Positions 1 through 10,093 are shown, counted from the stretch's first letter. The stretch: 47,696 nucleotides of DNA from Candidatus Sumerlaeaceae bacterium (GCA_019695055.1 JAIBAT010000004.1:1-47696); one strand, 5' to 3'. The notes: generated by a model not told the origin, from the letters alone. Numbers and translations: made by a program.

Positions 1-106
1 GGGCACCACCCGCTTTTTTTCGCTTTGGAGCGCAGGGGCAGTGATGGCTTGACTTGCCGGGATGGCTGCAGGTGATTTCGTTTTTGAACGTTTAAAGGAG
101 AAAGCC

Positions 107-874
107 GTGAATTACAGAACCATTGCGCTGCTTGCGCTTCCGGTCATAGCATCATTTTGCGCCGTTGCCGCACCCGATGAAACTGCGGAGCTTGCCGACA
201 AGCTTATCCGACTTAGCGCAAAGGCCAAGGGGTTCGAGGCAACCCTGAACATTACCGAAGATCGCGGATCGGACAAGTTTGAGGCGACTTCATCGCTGCT
301 TGTCAGCCGTGAAAATGGCTGGAAACTGCAGGGTAGCACGGGAAGCGGCGAGCACCAAGTATACAATGATTTCACCGTGTCCTATGACTACTACCCACAG
401 GACAAGACGGTTTTCAAGGTCACCGCAACAACGCCCGAAATGAAGCTGCTGTTTCGCCGCCCTGTGAACGAGATCAATCCCCTGGCATCGCTGGACCGCA
501 AGTCCTTGAAGTACCTTGGCAAGGAAACCCAGGATGGCGAAGTCCTGCATCATTTTGAGGGGACTACCACGACACAGTTACTTGGCACGGGAGACAACTT
601 CACACGCCGCATGGAGGCATGGATCGGAGATGCAGACGGATTGCCGAGGAAGACCATGGAGTTTACGGACGAATCAACTGCCACGACCGTTTACAAGGGC
701 CTGAAGTTGAACCCCGACGTACGGCCCGGAGAATTCAAGTTTACGCCGCCTGCATCGGTTAAGGTTATCGACGTAAATAAGACTCAGGGGGGCCTGAATG
801 AAGCGATGGAGCCCCTGGACGACAAGCCTATGAAAAAGCCCCAGACAGCCCCAAAGGCGCCCCCTGCCAAGTAA
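107..874 (+). CDS. Exported LolA-like / outer-membrane lipoprotein-sorting family protein
   Basis: An exported protein of about 255 residues. The frame is open from an ATG at 62, but the GTG at 107 is preferred: it has AAAGGAG at 94-100 at good spacing, and it puts a signal peptide (Asn-Tyr-Arg, then a hydrophobic stretch ending in Ala-Ala) at the N-terminus. The mature part alternates short beta strands with phrases such as LEFT-like and Y-x-G-L-K-L-N-P-D near the end (residues about 205-215). This pattern is typical of LolA/LolB-fold and DUF2092-type periplasmic carriers of lipids or lipoproteins. The C-terminus is rich in Lys, Pro and Ala and probably disordered. It is followed 54 bp later by an unrelated epimerase. 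The fold-level assignment is inferred from strand pattern only; the substrate is unknown. Confidence 0.6.
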   Translation: MNYRTIALLALPVIASFCAVAAPDETAELADKLIRLSAKAKGFEATLNITEDRGSDKFEATSSLLVSRENGWKLQGSTGSGEHQVYNDFTVSYDYYPQDKTVFKVTATTPEMKLLFRRPVNEINPLASLDRKSLKYLGKETQDGEVLHHFEGTTTTQLLGTGDNFTRRMEAWIGDADGLPRKTMEFTDESTATTVYKGLKLNPDVRPGEFKFTPPASVKVIDVNKTQGGLNEAMEPLDDKPMKKPQTAPKAPPAK

Positions 875-928
875 TAGCCGGGGCTGAAACCGAGGGTCGA
901 GAGTCTGCAGTAACGGGAGGATTTAGCC

Positions 929-1891
929 ATGCGTCTCGGAGTATTTCTTGCACTGTTTGGAAACCAATCCCTTCAGACCGCGCTGGATTACGTGGTCAAG
1001 GTGGGGTTGGACACAGTGGAGGTGGGCACCGGGAATTACCCCGGATCGCCACACTGTGACCCGTTTGATTTGCTGAGGAGCACCGCAAAACAGAAGGCTT
1101 TTCTCGACGAATTTAGAAAGCGGGGAATTCAGATTTCTGCGTTATCGTGCCACGGAAATCCCCTGCATCCCGACAAGAAGTTCGCGGCCCAGCACGCGCG
1201 GGTTCATAAGGCCACCATTGAACTGGCGGCAGTTCTCGGAATCGGGCGAATTAACACTTTTAGCGGGTGCCCCGGAGGCAGCCCGAAGGACTCAATGCCA
1301 AATTGGGTGACCTGCCCATGGCCGGACGACTTTTATAAGGTGCTGGCCTATCAATGGAATGATGTGGCCATCCCCTACTGGAAGGAGGAGGCAGCGTTCG
1401 CCGCGAAACACAAGGTGGTTATCGGATTGGAGATGCACCCAGGATTTATTGTGTACAACCCGGAGACATTGCTGAAGTTGCGCAAAGCTTGCGGGAAAGC
1501 CATAGGCGCCAACTTCGACCCGTCGCACTTATGGTGGCAGGGAATGGATCCCCTTGCAGCCTTGCGGGAACTGGAAGGGGCGGTATTTCACGTCCACGCC
1601 AAGGATGTAAACATTAACTCCCAAAACACCGAGAAAAACGGGGTGCTGGACACAAAGCACTATGGGCTGATAGGCCAGCGTTCCTGGGTGTTTCGGACGG
1701 TTGGCTACGGTCACGATGCGCTCTTCTGGAAAGATTTTGTGAGCACCTTGCGTACCATCGGATATGATGGAACCATTTCGATTGAGCACGAAGATGGCCT
1801 GATGAGTGTGAACGAGGGGCTTACAAAGGCGGTGGAATTCCTGAAAGGCTTGGTCCTGACGGAGCCTCAGGGCGCAATGTGGTGGGCTTAG
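929..1891 (+). CDS. Sugar phosphate isomerase/epimerase (xylose-isomerase-like TIM barrel)
   Basis: A 320-residue AP_endonuc_2/xylose-isomerase-like TIM barrel, the usual size for this family. The start has GGGAGG about 10 bases upstream. Probable metal and substrate ligands sit on successive barrel strands: Glu168 in GLEMHP, Asp197/His200 in FDPSH, His221/His223 in HVHAKD and Glu286 in SIEHED. The N-terminus (MRLGVFLALFG) is the first barrel strand. There is no signal peptide, so the enzyme is cytoplasmic. Relatives isomerise or epimerise sugars, inositols or keto-sugars with a divalent metal. The exact substrate cannot be read from the sequence, and no transporter or kinase lies beside it. 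Confidence is high for the family and low for the reaction. Confidence 0.85.
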   Translation: MRLGVFLALFGNQSLQTALDYVVKVGLDTVEVGTGNYPGSPHCDPFDLLRSTAKQKAFLDEFRKRGIQISALSCHGNPLHPDKKFAAQHARVHKATIELAAVLGIGRINTFSGCPGGSPKDSMPNWVTCPWPDDFYKVLAYQWNDVAIPYWKEEAAFAAKHKVVIGLEMHPGFIVYNPETLLKLRKACGKAIGANFDPSHLWWQGMDPLAALRELEGAVFHVHAKDVNINSQNTEKNGVLDTKHYGLIGQRSWVFRTVGYGHDALFWKDFVSTLRTIGYDGTISIEHEDGLMSVNEGLTKAVEFLKGLVLTEPQGAMWWA

Positions 1892-1895
1892 GGAA

Positions 1896-2783
1896 TCAGG
1901 CCTGAATCGTCGGGGCGTCGTGGGAAACCATGTTTTGCCCGGCCTGCTCCAGAAGTTCCTCGACCGGGGTGACGGTTTCGCCGTAAATGCGCGCCAAGCC
2001 AATGCTGAGGTCCAGTTTGTAAGGGCCGCTCAAGACGTCGTTGTATGCTTTGATATTGGCGATTAGGCGCTTGTAAATTAATTCCGTGCTTCCGCTCGCG
2101 ATTTCATAAACAAGGCACGCGAACTCGTCCCGGCCGAGTCGTCCAAGCACATCGCTGCTTCTGAAAGTCCAACCGAGGATTTCCACAACTGCGTGGATGG
2201 CATTTTCTCCCTCCTCGCGGCCATAGGACGAGGCGATTTCCGCCAGATTGGAGATGGCAATGCGCAGGAGAAAGGCCCGCTTGTGGGCACGGCGCCCGAT
2301 ACGGAGTTGATGCTCCGCCAAGGCAACAAAGCCGGTTCTCGTATAGAAGCCGGTGGGTTCATCCATCATTGCCAGGTTCTTCATGGCTTCGCGCAATGTA
2401 TGGACATCGAGGGCGTACCGGATGGAGCGGACGAGAAGCCCAGCTTCGGTCTGGCCGCGAACAAGGTAATCAGTGGCCCCTCGAGCGACAGCCTCCCTGC
2501 CGAGAGATTCCTTCTCCGTTGAGACTAGAACAATGAGAGGGATCGGAGAATCCTGAGCCTTGAACTGGCCGGCGGCGGCCCCCGCCTCATCGAGGGTGCG
2601 TACGTCCATCATGGCGATGTCCGCGCCGGAAAGCCCCGCAGTTTCAATCCCTGTGGCCAAGGTATCGGCTGAAATAACCTCGAAAACAGGCTCCACAACC
2701 GCTGCGAGTTGCTTGCGAATCTGTCGCGCCCGCGCGGGATCATCCGTGATGAAAAGGACCTTGATGAGCTTCTTATCAGACAT
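1896..2783 (-). CDS. Response regulator receiver domain - GGDEF (GRDEF) protein
   Basis: The frame extends upstream to 3023, but the receiver domain starts at the ATG at 2783 (MSDKKLIKVLFITDD), giving 295 residues. Residues 1-125 form a CheY-like domain with an acidic pair after beta-1 (Asp-Asp) and a candidate phospho-acceptor Asp in MMDVR. The position normally held by the conserved Lys (DYLVKGQ in relatives) is Arg (DYLVRGQ). Residues about 130-290 are a GGDEF domain with the signature LGRDEF, so the second Gly is replaced by Arg. Related diguanylate cyclases make cyclic di-GMP; whether this one is active is uncertain. It is transcribed divergently from dnaE across 233 bp. A PilZ cyclic di-GMP receptor is encoded 30 kb away in this window. 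Confidence 0.85.
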   Translation of the reverse strand: MSDKKLIKVLFITDDPARARQIRKQLAAVVEPVFEVISADTLATGIETAGLSGADIAMMDVRTLDEAGAAAGQFKAQDSPIPLIVLVSTEKESLGREAVARGATDYLVRGQTEAGLLVRSIRYALDVHTLREAMKNLAMMDEPTGFYTRTGFVALAEHQLRIGRRAHKRAFLLRIAISNLAEIASSYGREEGENAIHAVVEILGWTFRSSDVLGRLGRDEFACLVYEIASGSTELIYKRLIANIKAYNDVLSGPYKLDLSIGLARIYGETVTPVEELLEQAGQNMVSHDAPTIQA

Positions 2784-3016
2784 TTGGATCGGATTCTTTA
2801 CGGTTTCTGGAATGACTGTGATACTTTTTGCCGCATTAAGGTGAGTAAACACAATGAAAAACATCCAGCGGACAGGTCGGTACGCCGGGAAATCGCCTCC
2901 TGGAAACCCAACTTTGTAGGAACTGATACGAAACCTGAGTTTTTCCTTTGCGTGGGCGGTCGGTTTCCCCTGTAGTGAATTCTGCCGTTTGAGTTCATGC
3001 CAGAGCGATTGATTCC

Positions 3017-6000
3017 GTGACAAAGCCCGAGTTCATCCACCTTCACCTGCACAGTGATTTCAGTCTGCTTGACGGAGCCTGCCGCTTTGATTCCCTGGTC
3101 AAGCGACTGAAGGAATTGAACATGCCCGCGGTGGCACTGACCGACCATGGAAACATGTTTGGCGCGATCAATTTCTACAAGTCCTGCAAGGCGGCGGGCA
3201 TCAAGCCGATCCTCGGTTGCGAAGTTTACGTCTCCCCCACCACGCGACATGAACGTGGCGTCCCGGGTCAGCGGGCGCGAGCTAATCACCTGCTGCTGCT
3301 GGCGCAGGATTATGAGGGCTATCTGAACATCGCGAAGCTTTCTTCCATCGGGTTCCTGGAAGGAATGTACTACAAGCCGCGGGTGGACCATGAGGTGCTG
3401 GCGAAGCACTCGAAGGGAGTCATCGCAACTTCGTCATGCCTCAAGGGACAGATCCCGGAAGCCCTGGTGGAGGGAAACGAGGACAAAGCGAAACGCCTGA
3501 TTGACGACTACCTTCAGATCTTTGGCCGCGAGAACTACTACTTCGAGATCCAGGATCACGGCCTGACGGAACAGAAGACTGTGCTTCGCTACCTGAAGGA
3601 CTTTGCGACACACTACAACGTTCCGCTGCTGGCGACCAACGACTGCCATTACGTGAAGAAGGAAGATGCGTCGTTCCACGACGTGTTGCTGTGCATCCAG
3701 ACGGGGAAGACCCTGCAGGATCGACAGCGATTCAAGTTTTCAAGCGACTCGTTTTACCTCAAGACTGCCGAGGAAATGTACGCGATCTTTGCTGGCATGG
3801 AGGAGTCGTGTCGCGAGACGCTGGCCGTTGCGGAGCGATGCAATGTGGAGATTCCCTTTAACCAGAAGCTGTTGCCGGAATTCCATCCTCCAGATGGGTC
3901 AACGGCCGACGAATACCTGCGGACCAAAACCCAAGAAGGATTGCGCCAGAGATATGGTACTCCGACGCAGGAACACCTGGACCGCATCGAGATGGAGCTT
4001 TCGTGCCTCATCACGATGGGCTTCAGTTCCTATTTCCTCATTGTTTGGGATTTCATCCACTACGCGAAGGTAAACGGTATCCCGGTGGGACCGGGGCGCG
4101 GCAGTGCAGCCGGCTCGCTGGTGGCGTATTGCCTTGGAATCACTGATATAGATCCGATTGAGCATGGTCTGATTTTTGAGCGCTTCCTGAATCCGGAACG
4201 GGTGAGCATGCCCGATATTGACATCGACTTCTGCTATGAGAACCGGGGGCGGGTCATTGAGTACGTCAAACAGAAGTACGGTGACCGGAACGTTTGCCAG
4301 ATTATCACATTTGGAACCCTGAAGCCAAAGAACGCCATTCGCGATGTGGGACGGGCGATGAACATTCCTCTGCCCGAAGTGGACAAGGTGGCGAAACTCA
4401 TCCCGAACATGCTAAAGGTGGACAAGGGCAAGACCGGGGTCGACACCGCACTTGAGACCATCCCGGAACTTAAAAAGATATACGACGAGGAGCCCGAGGC
4501 GCGCCAGATGCTGACGTACGCACGGCAGATGGAGGGCATGGCACGCCATGCCAGCACCCACGCTGCAGGAATCGTCATCTGCGGGCGCGAAATCACTGAC
4601 ATTGTTCCCGTTTACAAGCCGGCAGACACGAACGACGTGGCGACACAGTTCACCATGGGAACCGTTGAGGAACTCGGCCTGCTGAAAATGGACTTCCTCG
4701 GTTTGAAGAACCTGACCGTCATCGAGAACACTCTGAAAAGCATTCGCCGGAATTACGGTGTCGAGATTGATTGGTCAAAGATTCCTCTGTCGGACCCCAA
4801 GACCTATGAACTCTTGCGTGCCGGTGGGACATTTGGTGTTTTCCAATTGGAATCCAGCGGCATGACTTCACTGGTCAAGTCCCTTGGACCAACCAGTTTC
4901 GAAGATCTGACAGCGCTGCTGGCCCTTTACCGCCCGGGCCCCCTCGGTTCCGGGATGGTGGAAGATTATGTGGCGTGCAAGCACGGCAGGAAGGAAATCC
5001 AGTACGACCATCCCTGGCTGGAATCCATCCTGCGGGAGACGAACGGGATCATTCTCTATCAGGAACAGGTCATGAAGATTGCCCAGGTACTGGGCAATTT
5101 CTCCCTCGGCGAAGCCGACCTGATGCGGCGCGCCATGGGCAAGAAAAAGGCCGATGAGATGGCCAAGCAAAAGAAGCATTTTGTGGAAGGGTGCGCGAAA
5201 AACAATATTAGTGAAAAGCTCGCCAGTGACATCTTCCAAAAGATCGATTATTTTGCGGGTTACGGCTTCAACAAGTCCCACTCGGCAGCATATGCCGTAA
5301 TCTCATTTCGCACGGCGTACCTGAAGGCGCATTACCCAGTGGATTACATGGCAGCACTTATGACCAACGCCATCGGGGACAAAGTTGAGAACATGGCCGT
5401 CTATTTCTCCGAGGCCAAGGCAATGGGGATCAAGATCCTGCCACCGGACGTAAACGAGTCGGACATTCAGTTTGCCGTGCGGGATGGGAACGTGCGATTT
5501 GGTCTGGCGGCCATCAAGAACGTGGGAGAAGGCGCGGTGGAAGCCATCATTTCCGCGCGCCAGTCCGGCGGGCCATTTCGTAATTTTGAGGAGTTTTGCA
5601 ACCGTGTGAACCTGGCCCTGATCAATGCCCGGGTCGTTGAGTCGCTCATCAAAGTGGGGGCATTTGATACCCTTGGAGCACGACGGTCGCAATTGCTCGA
5701 AGCTTTCGAGAGCATCATCGACATAGCCCAGAACCAGCAGAAGGAAAAACAATCCGGCCAGGCCAGCCTGTTCGACGCGTTCGACGAAGATGTCACCGCC
5801 GATCCGAGCGGAACGGCCGGCAATGCTGGTGGCGCGGGGTTGCGTTATCCGCTGAAGGATCTGCCGGAGATACCTGACCGCGAAAAGCTGCAAATTGAGA
5901 AGGAACTGATCGGGCACTTCATTTCCGGACACCCGCTGGAAGCCTATGAGCCGGATATGAAATCCTTCGGCACTGTGCCGCTGTCGCGGTTTGCCAGTCT

Positions 6001-6562
6001 CAAGGATGGGCGCGAAGTTTCCGTGGTGGCAATGGTGAGCAAAATTACCACCAAGGTGGATCGCAACGGCGGGACGATGGCGTTCGTGGAATTGTCGGAT
6101 TTGGAGGCAAGCTTTGAGGCCATTTTCTTCTCACGGACTTTTGAGAAGTACAGGTCTGTGGTAGCGACTGACCAGGTGTTACTGGTCAGCGGGCGCGTCA
6201 ATGCGCGACAGACTGGGGACCGCCCTGCTGACAACAAGATGCTGGTCAACGAGGCCATTCCCATCGAGTCATTTCGGGAAAAGGCAGCAGCAGGACTGGA
6301 AATCAGAGTGAACCAGAGTCAGGCGCAAGGCGAGACCCTTGGGCAAATACTGCGGCTTCTCAACAAACACCCCGGAAAGAAGCGTGTGCGGCTTTCGATT
6401 CCATGCCACCACAATGGCAACGGAAATGGCCATGGACCTGGAAAGGGCGAAGTGCTTGTGGACCTGAAGAAGACTTGCCTGGTGGCATTGACAAACGAGT
6501 TGGTGCGGACCGTTAAGCGTTCCCCAGGCGTCGAGACTGTTCGGTACTTTACCGAGGAATAG
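3017..6562 (+). CDS. dnaE: DNA polymerase III subunit alpha
   Basis: The replicative DNA polymerase catalytic subunit, 1181 residues, the normal DnaE size. It starts at GTG 3017 with only a weak upstream purine patch. The N-terminal PHP domain begins HLHLHSD (residues 8-14). The palm catalytic acidic cluster is PDIDIDF at about residues 399-405. The fingers and tau-binding regions follow, with the family phrases ALYRPGPLGSGM and GYGFNKSHSAAYA. An OB-fold lies at about residues 1000-1080. Near the C-terminus, at about residues 1135-1145, is an unusual short His/Asn/Gly-rich insert. The PHP histidines look intact, so an associated nuclease or metal site is possible. The stop codon abuts the start of the next gene with no gap. 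Confidence 0.97.
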   Translation: MTKPEFIHLHLHSDFSLLDGACRFDSLVKRLKELNMPAVALTDHGNMFGAINFYKSCKAAGIKPILGCEVYVSPTTRHERGVPGQRARANHLLLLAQDYEGYLNIAKLSSIGFLEGMYYKPRVDHEVLAKHSKGVIATSSCLKGQIPEALVEGNEDKAKRLIDDYLQIFGRENYYFEIQDHGLTEQKTVLRYLKDFATHYNVPLLATNDCHYVKKEDASFHDVLLCIQTGKTLQDRQRFKFSSDSFYLKTAEEMYAIFAGMEESCRETLAVAERCNVEIPFNQKLLPEFHPPDGSTADEYLRTKTQEGLRQRYGTPTQEHLDRIEMELSCLITMGFSSYFLIVWDFIHYAKVNGIPVGPGRGSAAGSLVAYCLGITDIDPIEHGLIFERFLNPERVSMPDIDIDFCYENRGRVIEYVKQKYGDRNVCQIITFGTLKPKNAIRDVGRAMNIPLPEVDKVAKLIPNMLKVDKGKTGVDTALETIPELKKIYDEEPEARQMLTYARQMEGMARHASTHAAGIVICGREITDIVPVYKPADTNDVATQFTMGTVEELGLLKMDFLGLKNLTVIENTLKSIRRNYGVEIDWSKIPLSDPKTYELLRAGGTFGVFQLESSGMTSLVKSLGPTSFEDLTALLALYRPGPLGSGMVEDYVACKHGRKEIQYDHPWLESILRETNGIILYQEQVMKIAQVLGNFSLGEADLMRRAMGKKKADEMAKQKKHFVEGCAKNNISEKLASDIFQKIDYFAGYGFNKSHSAAYAVISFRTAYLKAHYPVDYMAALMTNAIGDKVENMAVYFSEAKAMGIKILPPDVNESDIQFAVRDGNVRFGLAAIKNVGEGAVEAIISARQSGGPFRNFEEFCNRVNLALINARVVESLIKVGAFDTLGARRSQLLEAFESIIDIAQNQQKEKQSGQASLFDAFDEDVTADPSGTAGNAGGAGLRYPLKDLPEIPDREKLQIEKELIGHFISGHPLEAYEPDMKSFGTVPLSRFASLKDGREVSVVAMVSKITTKVDRNGGTMAFVELSDLEASFEAIFFSRTFEKYRSVVATDQVLLVSGRVNARQTGDRPADNKMLVNEAIPIESFREKAAAGLEIRVNQSQAQGETLGQILRLLNKHPGKKRVRLSIPCHHNGNGNGHGPGKGEVLVDLKKTCLVALTNELVRTVKRSPGVETVRYFTEE

Positions 6563-8680
6563 GTGCAGATTACCGCCGCCCCAGTTGACGGTCCGGTTGT
6601 TCCGGAAAATCGGTCGCGCGAGACAAAAGCGGCTCTGCTCATCTTTCTCGTGGCATTGACTGTCAGGGCTGCCTACCTTGGGGAAATGGCTGCAAAGCCG
6701 TTTTGGGGCTCCCTGATATTCGATTCCAGGTACCTGTGGCAGCAATCGGAATCTCTCCTTACCCAATACGCATTCCCGACCGGACCGTTCTTCCGACCGC
6801 CGCTTTACCTAATATGGATTGCATTCTGGCGGCTCTTGGCCGGCGACGCGGCCTTATTTGTAATTCCGGCAGTGCAGCACGTCCTCGGTGCTGGGATGAG
6901 CGTCATTGTGTTTTTTATGACGATGCGGTGCTCTGGCTTGCCAGGCGGATTTGTCGCGGGTTTGCTGGCTGCATTTTATGCTCCGGCTATTTTCTACGAG
7001 GGGGAAGTCCTGAGCGATTCGCTTGGATTGTTCCTAAACACGGCGTTTCTGGCGATGTGGCTGCGGGCATTGGACACACGCGTGGCCAGGGATTTTGCCC
7101 TGGCGGGATTGCTGGCGGGGTTGGCAGCAATTACGCGCCCGAATATCGTGCTTGTTCTCGGATTGTTTGTGCCTGTGTTGCTGCTGGGCGGGATCAGGCA
7201 ACAATCGCAGTGGCCACTCCGGCGCCGCGCGGTGCTGGCTTCGGTATTTCTCCTGCCCGTGTTGATCCTGACAGGGCTTCCCACGATGAGGAATACACTT
7301 CTGGGTGAGCCCGCTTTCATCGGGACCCAAGGTGGCATCAACTTTTTCATTGGGAACAATATCCAAGCTAATGGAACCAATATCATTATTCCGAACGAGG
7401 TGGAGGCCGCCGGCACGGAATACAAGGACATGGTGGAGGAATACGCAGTCATTGGGTATCTGCAAAACAAGCATGGCCGACAGGAAGGGTTGCGGAGGTA
7501 CCTGGCAGGCGACATTGCTGTACCGGGTCCTTCCAAGTTGTCAGCCTATTGGTATGCCGAGGCGCGCAAGAGCCTGATGTCGCATCCAAGAGCCGCGCTT
7601 GAACTCTACTTGCGGAAGGTAGTAGCGGCCTTCAACAACTGGGAAGTGCGCAATAATAAAGATTTTCAGTTTTATGCTGACTACGTCTCTTCCGTACTTC
7701 ACTATAACCCATTCACGTTTTCCCTGTTGTTCGGGCTAGCCGCCATTGGCGTGGCTGTTTGTCTGGGGGGCGGAATCCCCCATGGTTATTGGATTCTCCT
7801 GTATCAGGCGGTCATTTCGGCAAGCGTCATACTTTATTTTGTGGGCGGCAGACTGCGTCTGCCTATCGTCACGGGCTTGTTTGTGCTGGGGGGCGTTGCA
7901 TGGCAGTGGGTCTGGCAACGGCGAATGCAGAAGATCGACCTTAAGGGGATGGGTGCGGCAGTGCTGATGTTGGTCGCCGCAACAGGATCCCTGAGTAGCT
8001 GGTCAAATTTGGATTACCGGACGGGAATGGGGCAGGAGGACCTTAAAGGAATCTGGAATACTTCCAATTACCCCCTGGAATTCTCATTGCTGGCAATTCA
8101 GGCACAGGATGCAAACGACCCGCGAGACGCGCTGGAATTTGCAATGAACAGCATTGCCGGCGCACCTGGGTCTTATTACCCCCACGTTTTGGCGGGAAAT
8201 GCCGCCGTGAAGTTGGGGAACCTGCGACTGGCCGCCGAGATGTTCCGGCGGGCCATTGAACTGGAGCCCGACAGCGTGCGGGCCTATAGCAACCTCGGGG
8301 TGGTAATGGAAAAGCGTGGGGATTTTCAATCGGCCGCTGAGTTGTATGAGCTGGCGATTTCCAAGTCACCTTTCTATCCGGTGGCACTTGGAAACCTTGC
8401 CATTCTGAAGGCGCGGGCTGGCGACAAGGATGGAGCGAGGCACTTGGCAGAGCGTGCGCTCAAGGCAGACCCCAAACTGTCCACGGCGCGATGTGTACTG
8501 GCATGGCTGGCCGATCCAAATGGCCAGGGACTTTCGGAAGCGGAGCGGGCGACATTTGAGGAGGTGACCACTCCCCTCCCCAAGCCGGTCGAGTTCGGCC
8601 AACCCCGCGAAATAAATAAACTCCTCGATGACATTGCACCAGTTCAGGGTGGTGCAAAACCTGCCGCTGCGACCCCATAG
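6563..8680 (+). CDS. GT39/PMT-type membrane glycosyltransferase with C-terminal TPR domain
   Basis: A 705-residue polytopic membrane protein that starts with GTG immediately after the dnaE stop. A GAGGA at the very end of dnaE serves as ribosome binding site, so translation is probably coupled. The first half has about ten hydrophobic segments. After the first comes a loop with Asp54 in FDSRYLW and then RPPLYLIWIAF, the arrangement of GT39/ArnT-like enzymes that use polyprenyl-phosphate sugars. Residues about 538-650 contain about three TPR units (LGNLRLAAEMFRRAIELEPD is one core), probably periplasmic and used for partner or substrate binding. Family assignment rests on topology and loop motifs; donor and acceptor are unknown. 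The link with dnaE is positional only. Confidence 0.75.
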   Translation: MQITAAPVDGPVVPENRSRETKAALLIFLVALTVRAAYLGEMAAKPFWGSLIFDSRYLWQQSESLLTQYAFPTGPFFRPPLYLIWIAFWRLLAGDAALFVIPAVQHVLGAGMSVIVFFMTMRCSGLPGGFVAGLLAAFYAPAIFYEGEVLSDSLGLFLNTAFLAMWLRALDTRVARDFALAGLLAGLAAITRPNIVLVLGLFVPVLLLGGIRQQSQWPLRRRAVLASVFLLPVLILTGLPTMRNTLLGEPAFIGTQGGINFFIGNNIQANGTNIIIPNEVEAAGTEYKDMVEEYAVIGYLQNKHGRQEGLRRYLAGDIAVPGPSKLSAYWYAEARKSLMSHPRAALELYLRKVVAAFNNWEVRNNKDFQFYADYVSSVLHYNPFTFSLLFGLAAIGVAVCLGGGIPHGYWILLYQAVISASVILYFVGGRLRLPIVTGLFVLGGVAWQWVWQRRMQKIDLKGMGAAVLMLVAATGSLSSWSNLDYRTGMGQEDLKGIWNTSNYPLEFSLLAIQAQDANDPRDALEFAMNSIAGAPGSYYPHVLAGNAAVKLGNLRLAAEMFRRAIELEPDSVRAYSNLGVVMEKRGDFQSAAELYELAISKSPFYPVALGNLAILKARAGDKDGARHLAERALKADPKLSTARCVLAWLADPNGQGLSEAERATFEEVTTPLPKPVEFGQPREINKLLDDIAPVQGGAKPAAATP

Positions 8681-8748
8681 GGGAATTGGGGACAACACTG
8701 GTATGGTTATCAGCCACTCAATAGACTTTTCTGAGGTGGATTGAGGAG

Positions 8749-9945
8749 ATGCTGAAGATAGTTCCGCGTGTAGCGAACCTGTCCGAATCGGTGACGCTTG
8801 CCATTGATGCCAAAGCCAAGCAAATGAAGGCGGATGGCATTGACGTCGTGAATTTTGGGGCAGGTGAGCCGGATTTCGACACGCCAATCCACATCAAGGA
8901 TGCTGCAAAGCGCGCCCTTGACGCTGGAAAGACCAAGTATGCCCCATCAGCCGGCCTCCAGGAACTTAAAACGGCTCTCGCGGAGAAATTCCTCAAGGAC
9001 AATGGCCTAACTTACAAGCCCTCACAGATTTCAGTGAACGTGGGCGGAAAGCACTCCCTATTTAACATCATTATGTCCGTTGTGGACCGTGGCGACCAGG
9101 TGATCATCCCTGCGCCGTTCTGGGTGAGTTACTATGAAATGGTCAAAGCTGCCGAAGGGGTGCCTGTTGTGCTGCCGACAACCGCGGCTGACGACTTCAA
9201 GATTACCCCGAAGCAACTGGCCGCAGCCATCACGCCACGGACCGTCGCAGTGTTCATCAACTCGCCCAGCAACCCAACTGGCAGTGTGTACACCGAAGAC
9301 GAACTGGCAGCGCTGGCAGATGTGATTATCCAGAAGGACATCCTCTGCATCAGTGACGAGCTTTACGAGAAACTAATTTACGGCGGTGTGAAGCATGTTT
9401 CGATTGCCAATGTCAGACCGGCGATGGTGAGTCGCACGGTGATCGTGAACGGATTTTCCAAGGCTTACTCAATGACAGGCTGGCGCCTTGGCTACTGTGC
9501 CGGGCCGCAGGAACTCATTACAGCCGTCAACACTCTCCAAAGCCACAGCACCTCGAATGCGACAACGTTTGCCCAATGGGGTGCCCTTGAAGCCCTGAAG
9601 GGAGGGACGGAGGAACTCGACAAGATGCGGACCGCCTTCGAAGAGCGACGGAATTACCTGGTTGGGCGCTTGCGTGACCTTCCCGGCGTAAAATGTAACA
9701 TGCCTGGCGGAGCTTTCTATGCCTTTCCGGATTTCAGCGCGTATCACGGCAAGAGCGCCAACGGGAAGAAGATCGACGGATCCATGGGGCTGGCGGAATT
9801 TATGCTGGAGGATGCCAAAGTAGGAATCGTCCCGGGTGTTGCGTTCGGCGCAGATGAGTACCAGCGGCTTTCCTATGCCACTTCGATGGAGAACATAAAG
9901 AAAGGCATCGACCGCATCAGCGAGTCCCTCAAGAAGCTGCAATAG
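8749..9945 (+). CDS. Pyridoxal-phosphate class I aminotransferase (aspartate aminotransferase type)
   Basis: A 398-residue fold-type I aminotransferase. The PLP lysine is Lys238 in the motif NGFSKAYSMTGWRLGY. Other family marks are GAGEPDFDTP near residue 40, NSPSNPTG near 175 and SDELYEKLIY near 205. The motifs match subgroup I-gamma aspartate/prephenate aminotransferases (AspC/PAT type), common outside the enterobacteria. Such enzymes move amino groups between aspartate or glutamate and oxaloacetate, aromatic keto acids or prephenate. GAGGTGG and GAGGAG both lie before the ATG. The gene stands alone between the glycosyltransferase and tRNA-Phe. The exact substrate cannot be fixed from motifs alone. 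Confidence 0.93.
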   Translation: MLKIVPRVANLSESVTLAIDAKAKQMKADGIDVVNFGAGEPDFDTPIHIKDAAKRALDAGKTKYAPSAGLQELKTALAEKFLKDNGLTYKPSQISVNVGGKHSLFNIIMSVVDRGDQVIIPAPFWVSYYEMVKAAEGVPVVLPTTAADDFKITPKQLAAAITPRTVAVFINSPSNPTGSVYTEDELAALADVIIQKDILCISDELYEKLIYGGVKHVSIANVRPAMVSRTVIVNGFSKAYSMTGWRLGYCAGPQELITAVNTLQSHSTSNATTFAQWGALEALKGGTEELDKMRTAFEERRNYLVGRLRDLPGVKCNMPGGAFYAFPDFSAYHGKSANGKKIDGSMGLAEFMLEDAKVGIVPGVAFGADEYQRLSYATSMENIKKGIDRISESLKKLQ

Positions 9946-10017
9946 ATTTGGGCCTTATGCAGCAGGCAAAACGGCCTGAATAACGATGCGGCCTGCGCAT
10001 AGAGTTGGACTTGGTTT

Positions 10018-10086
<69 letters not shown>

Positions 10087-10093
<7 letters not shown>

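Noticed and set aside
2784..3023. N-terminal extension of the receiver-GGDEF frame
   Set aside because: The translation is not receiver-like, overlaps the dnaE start and has no start signal; ATG 2783 fits the domain boundary.
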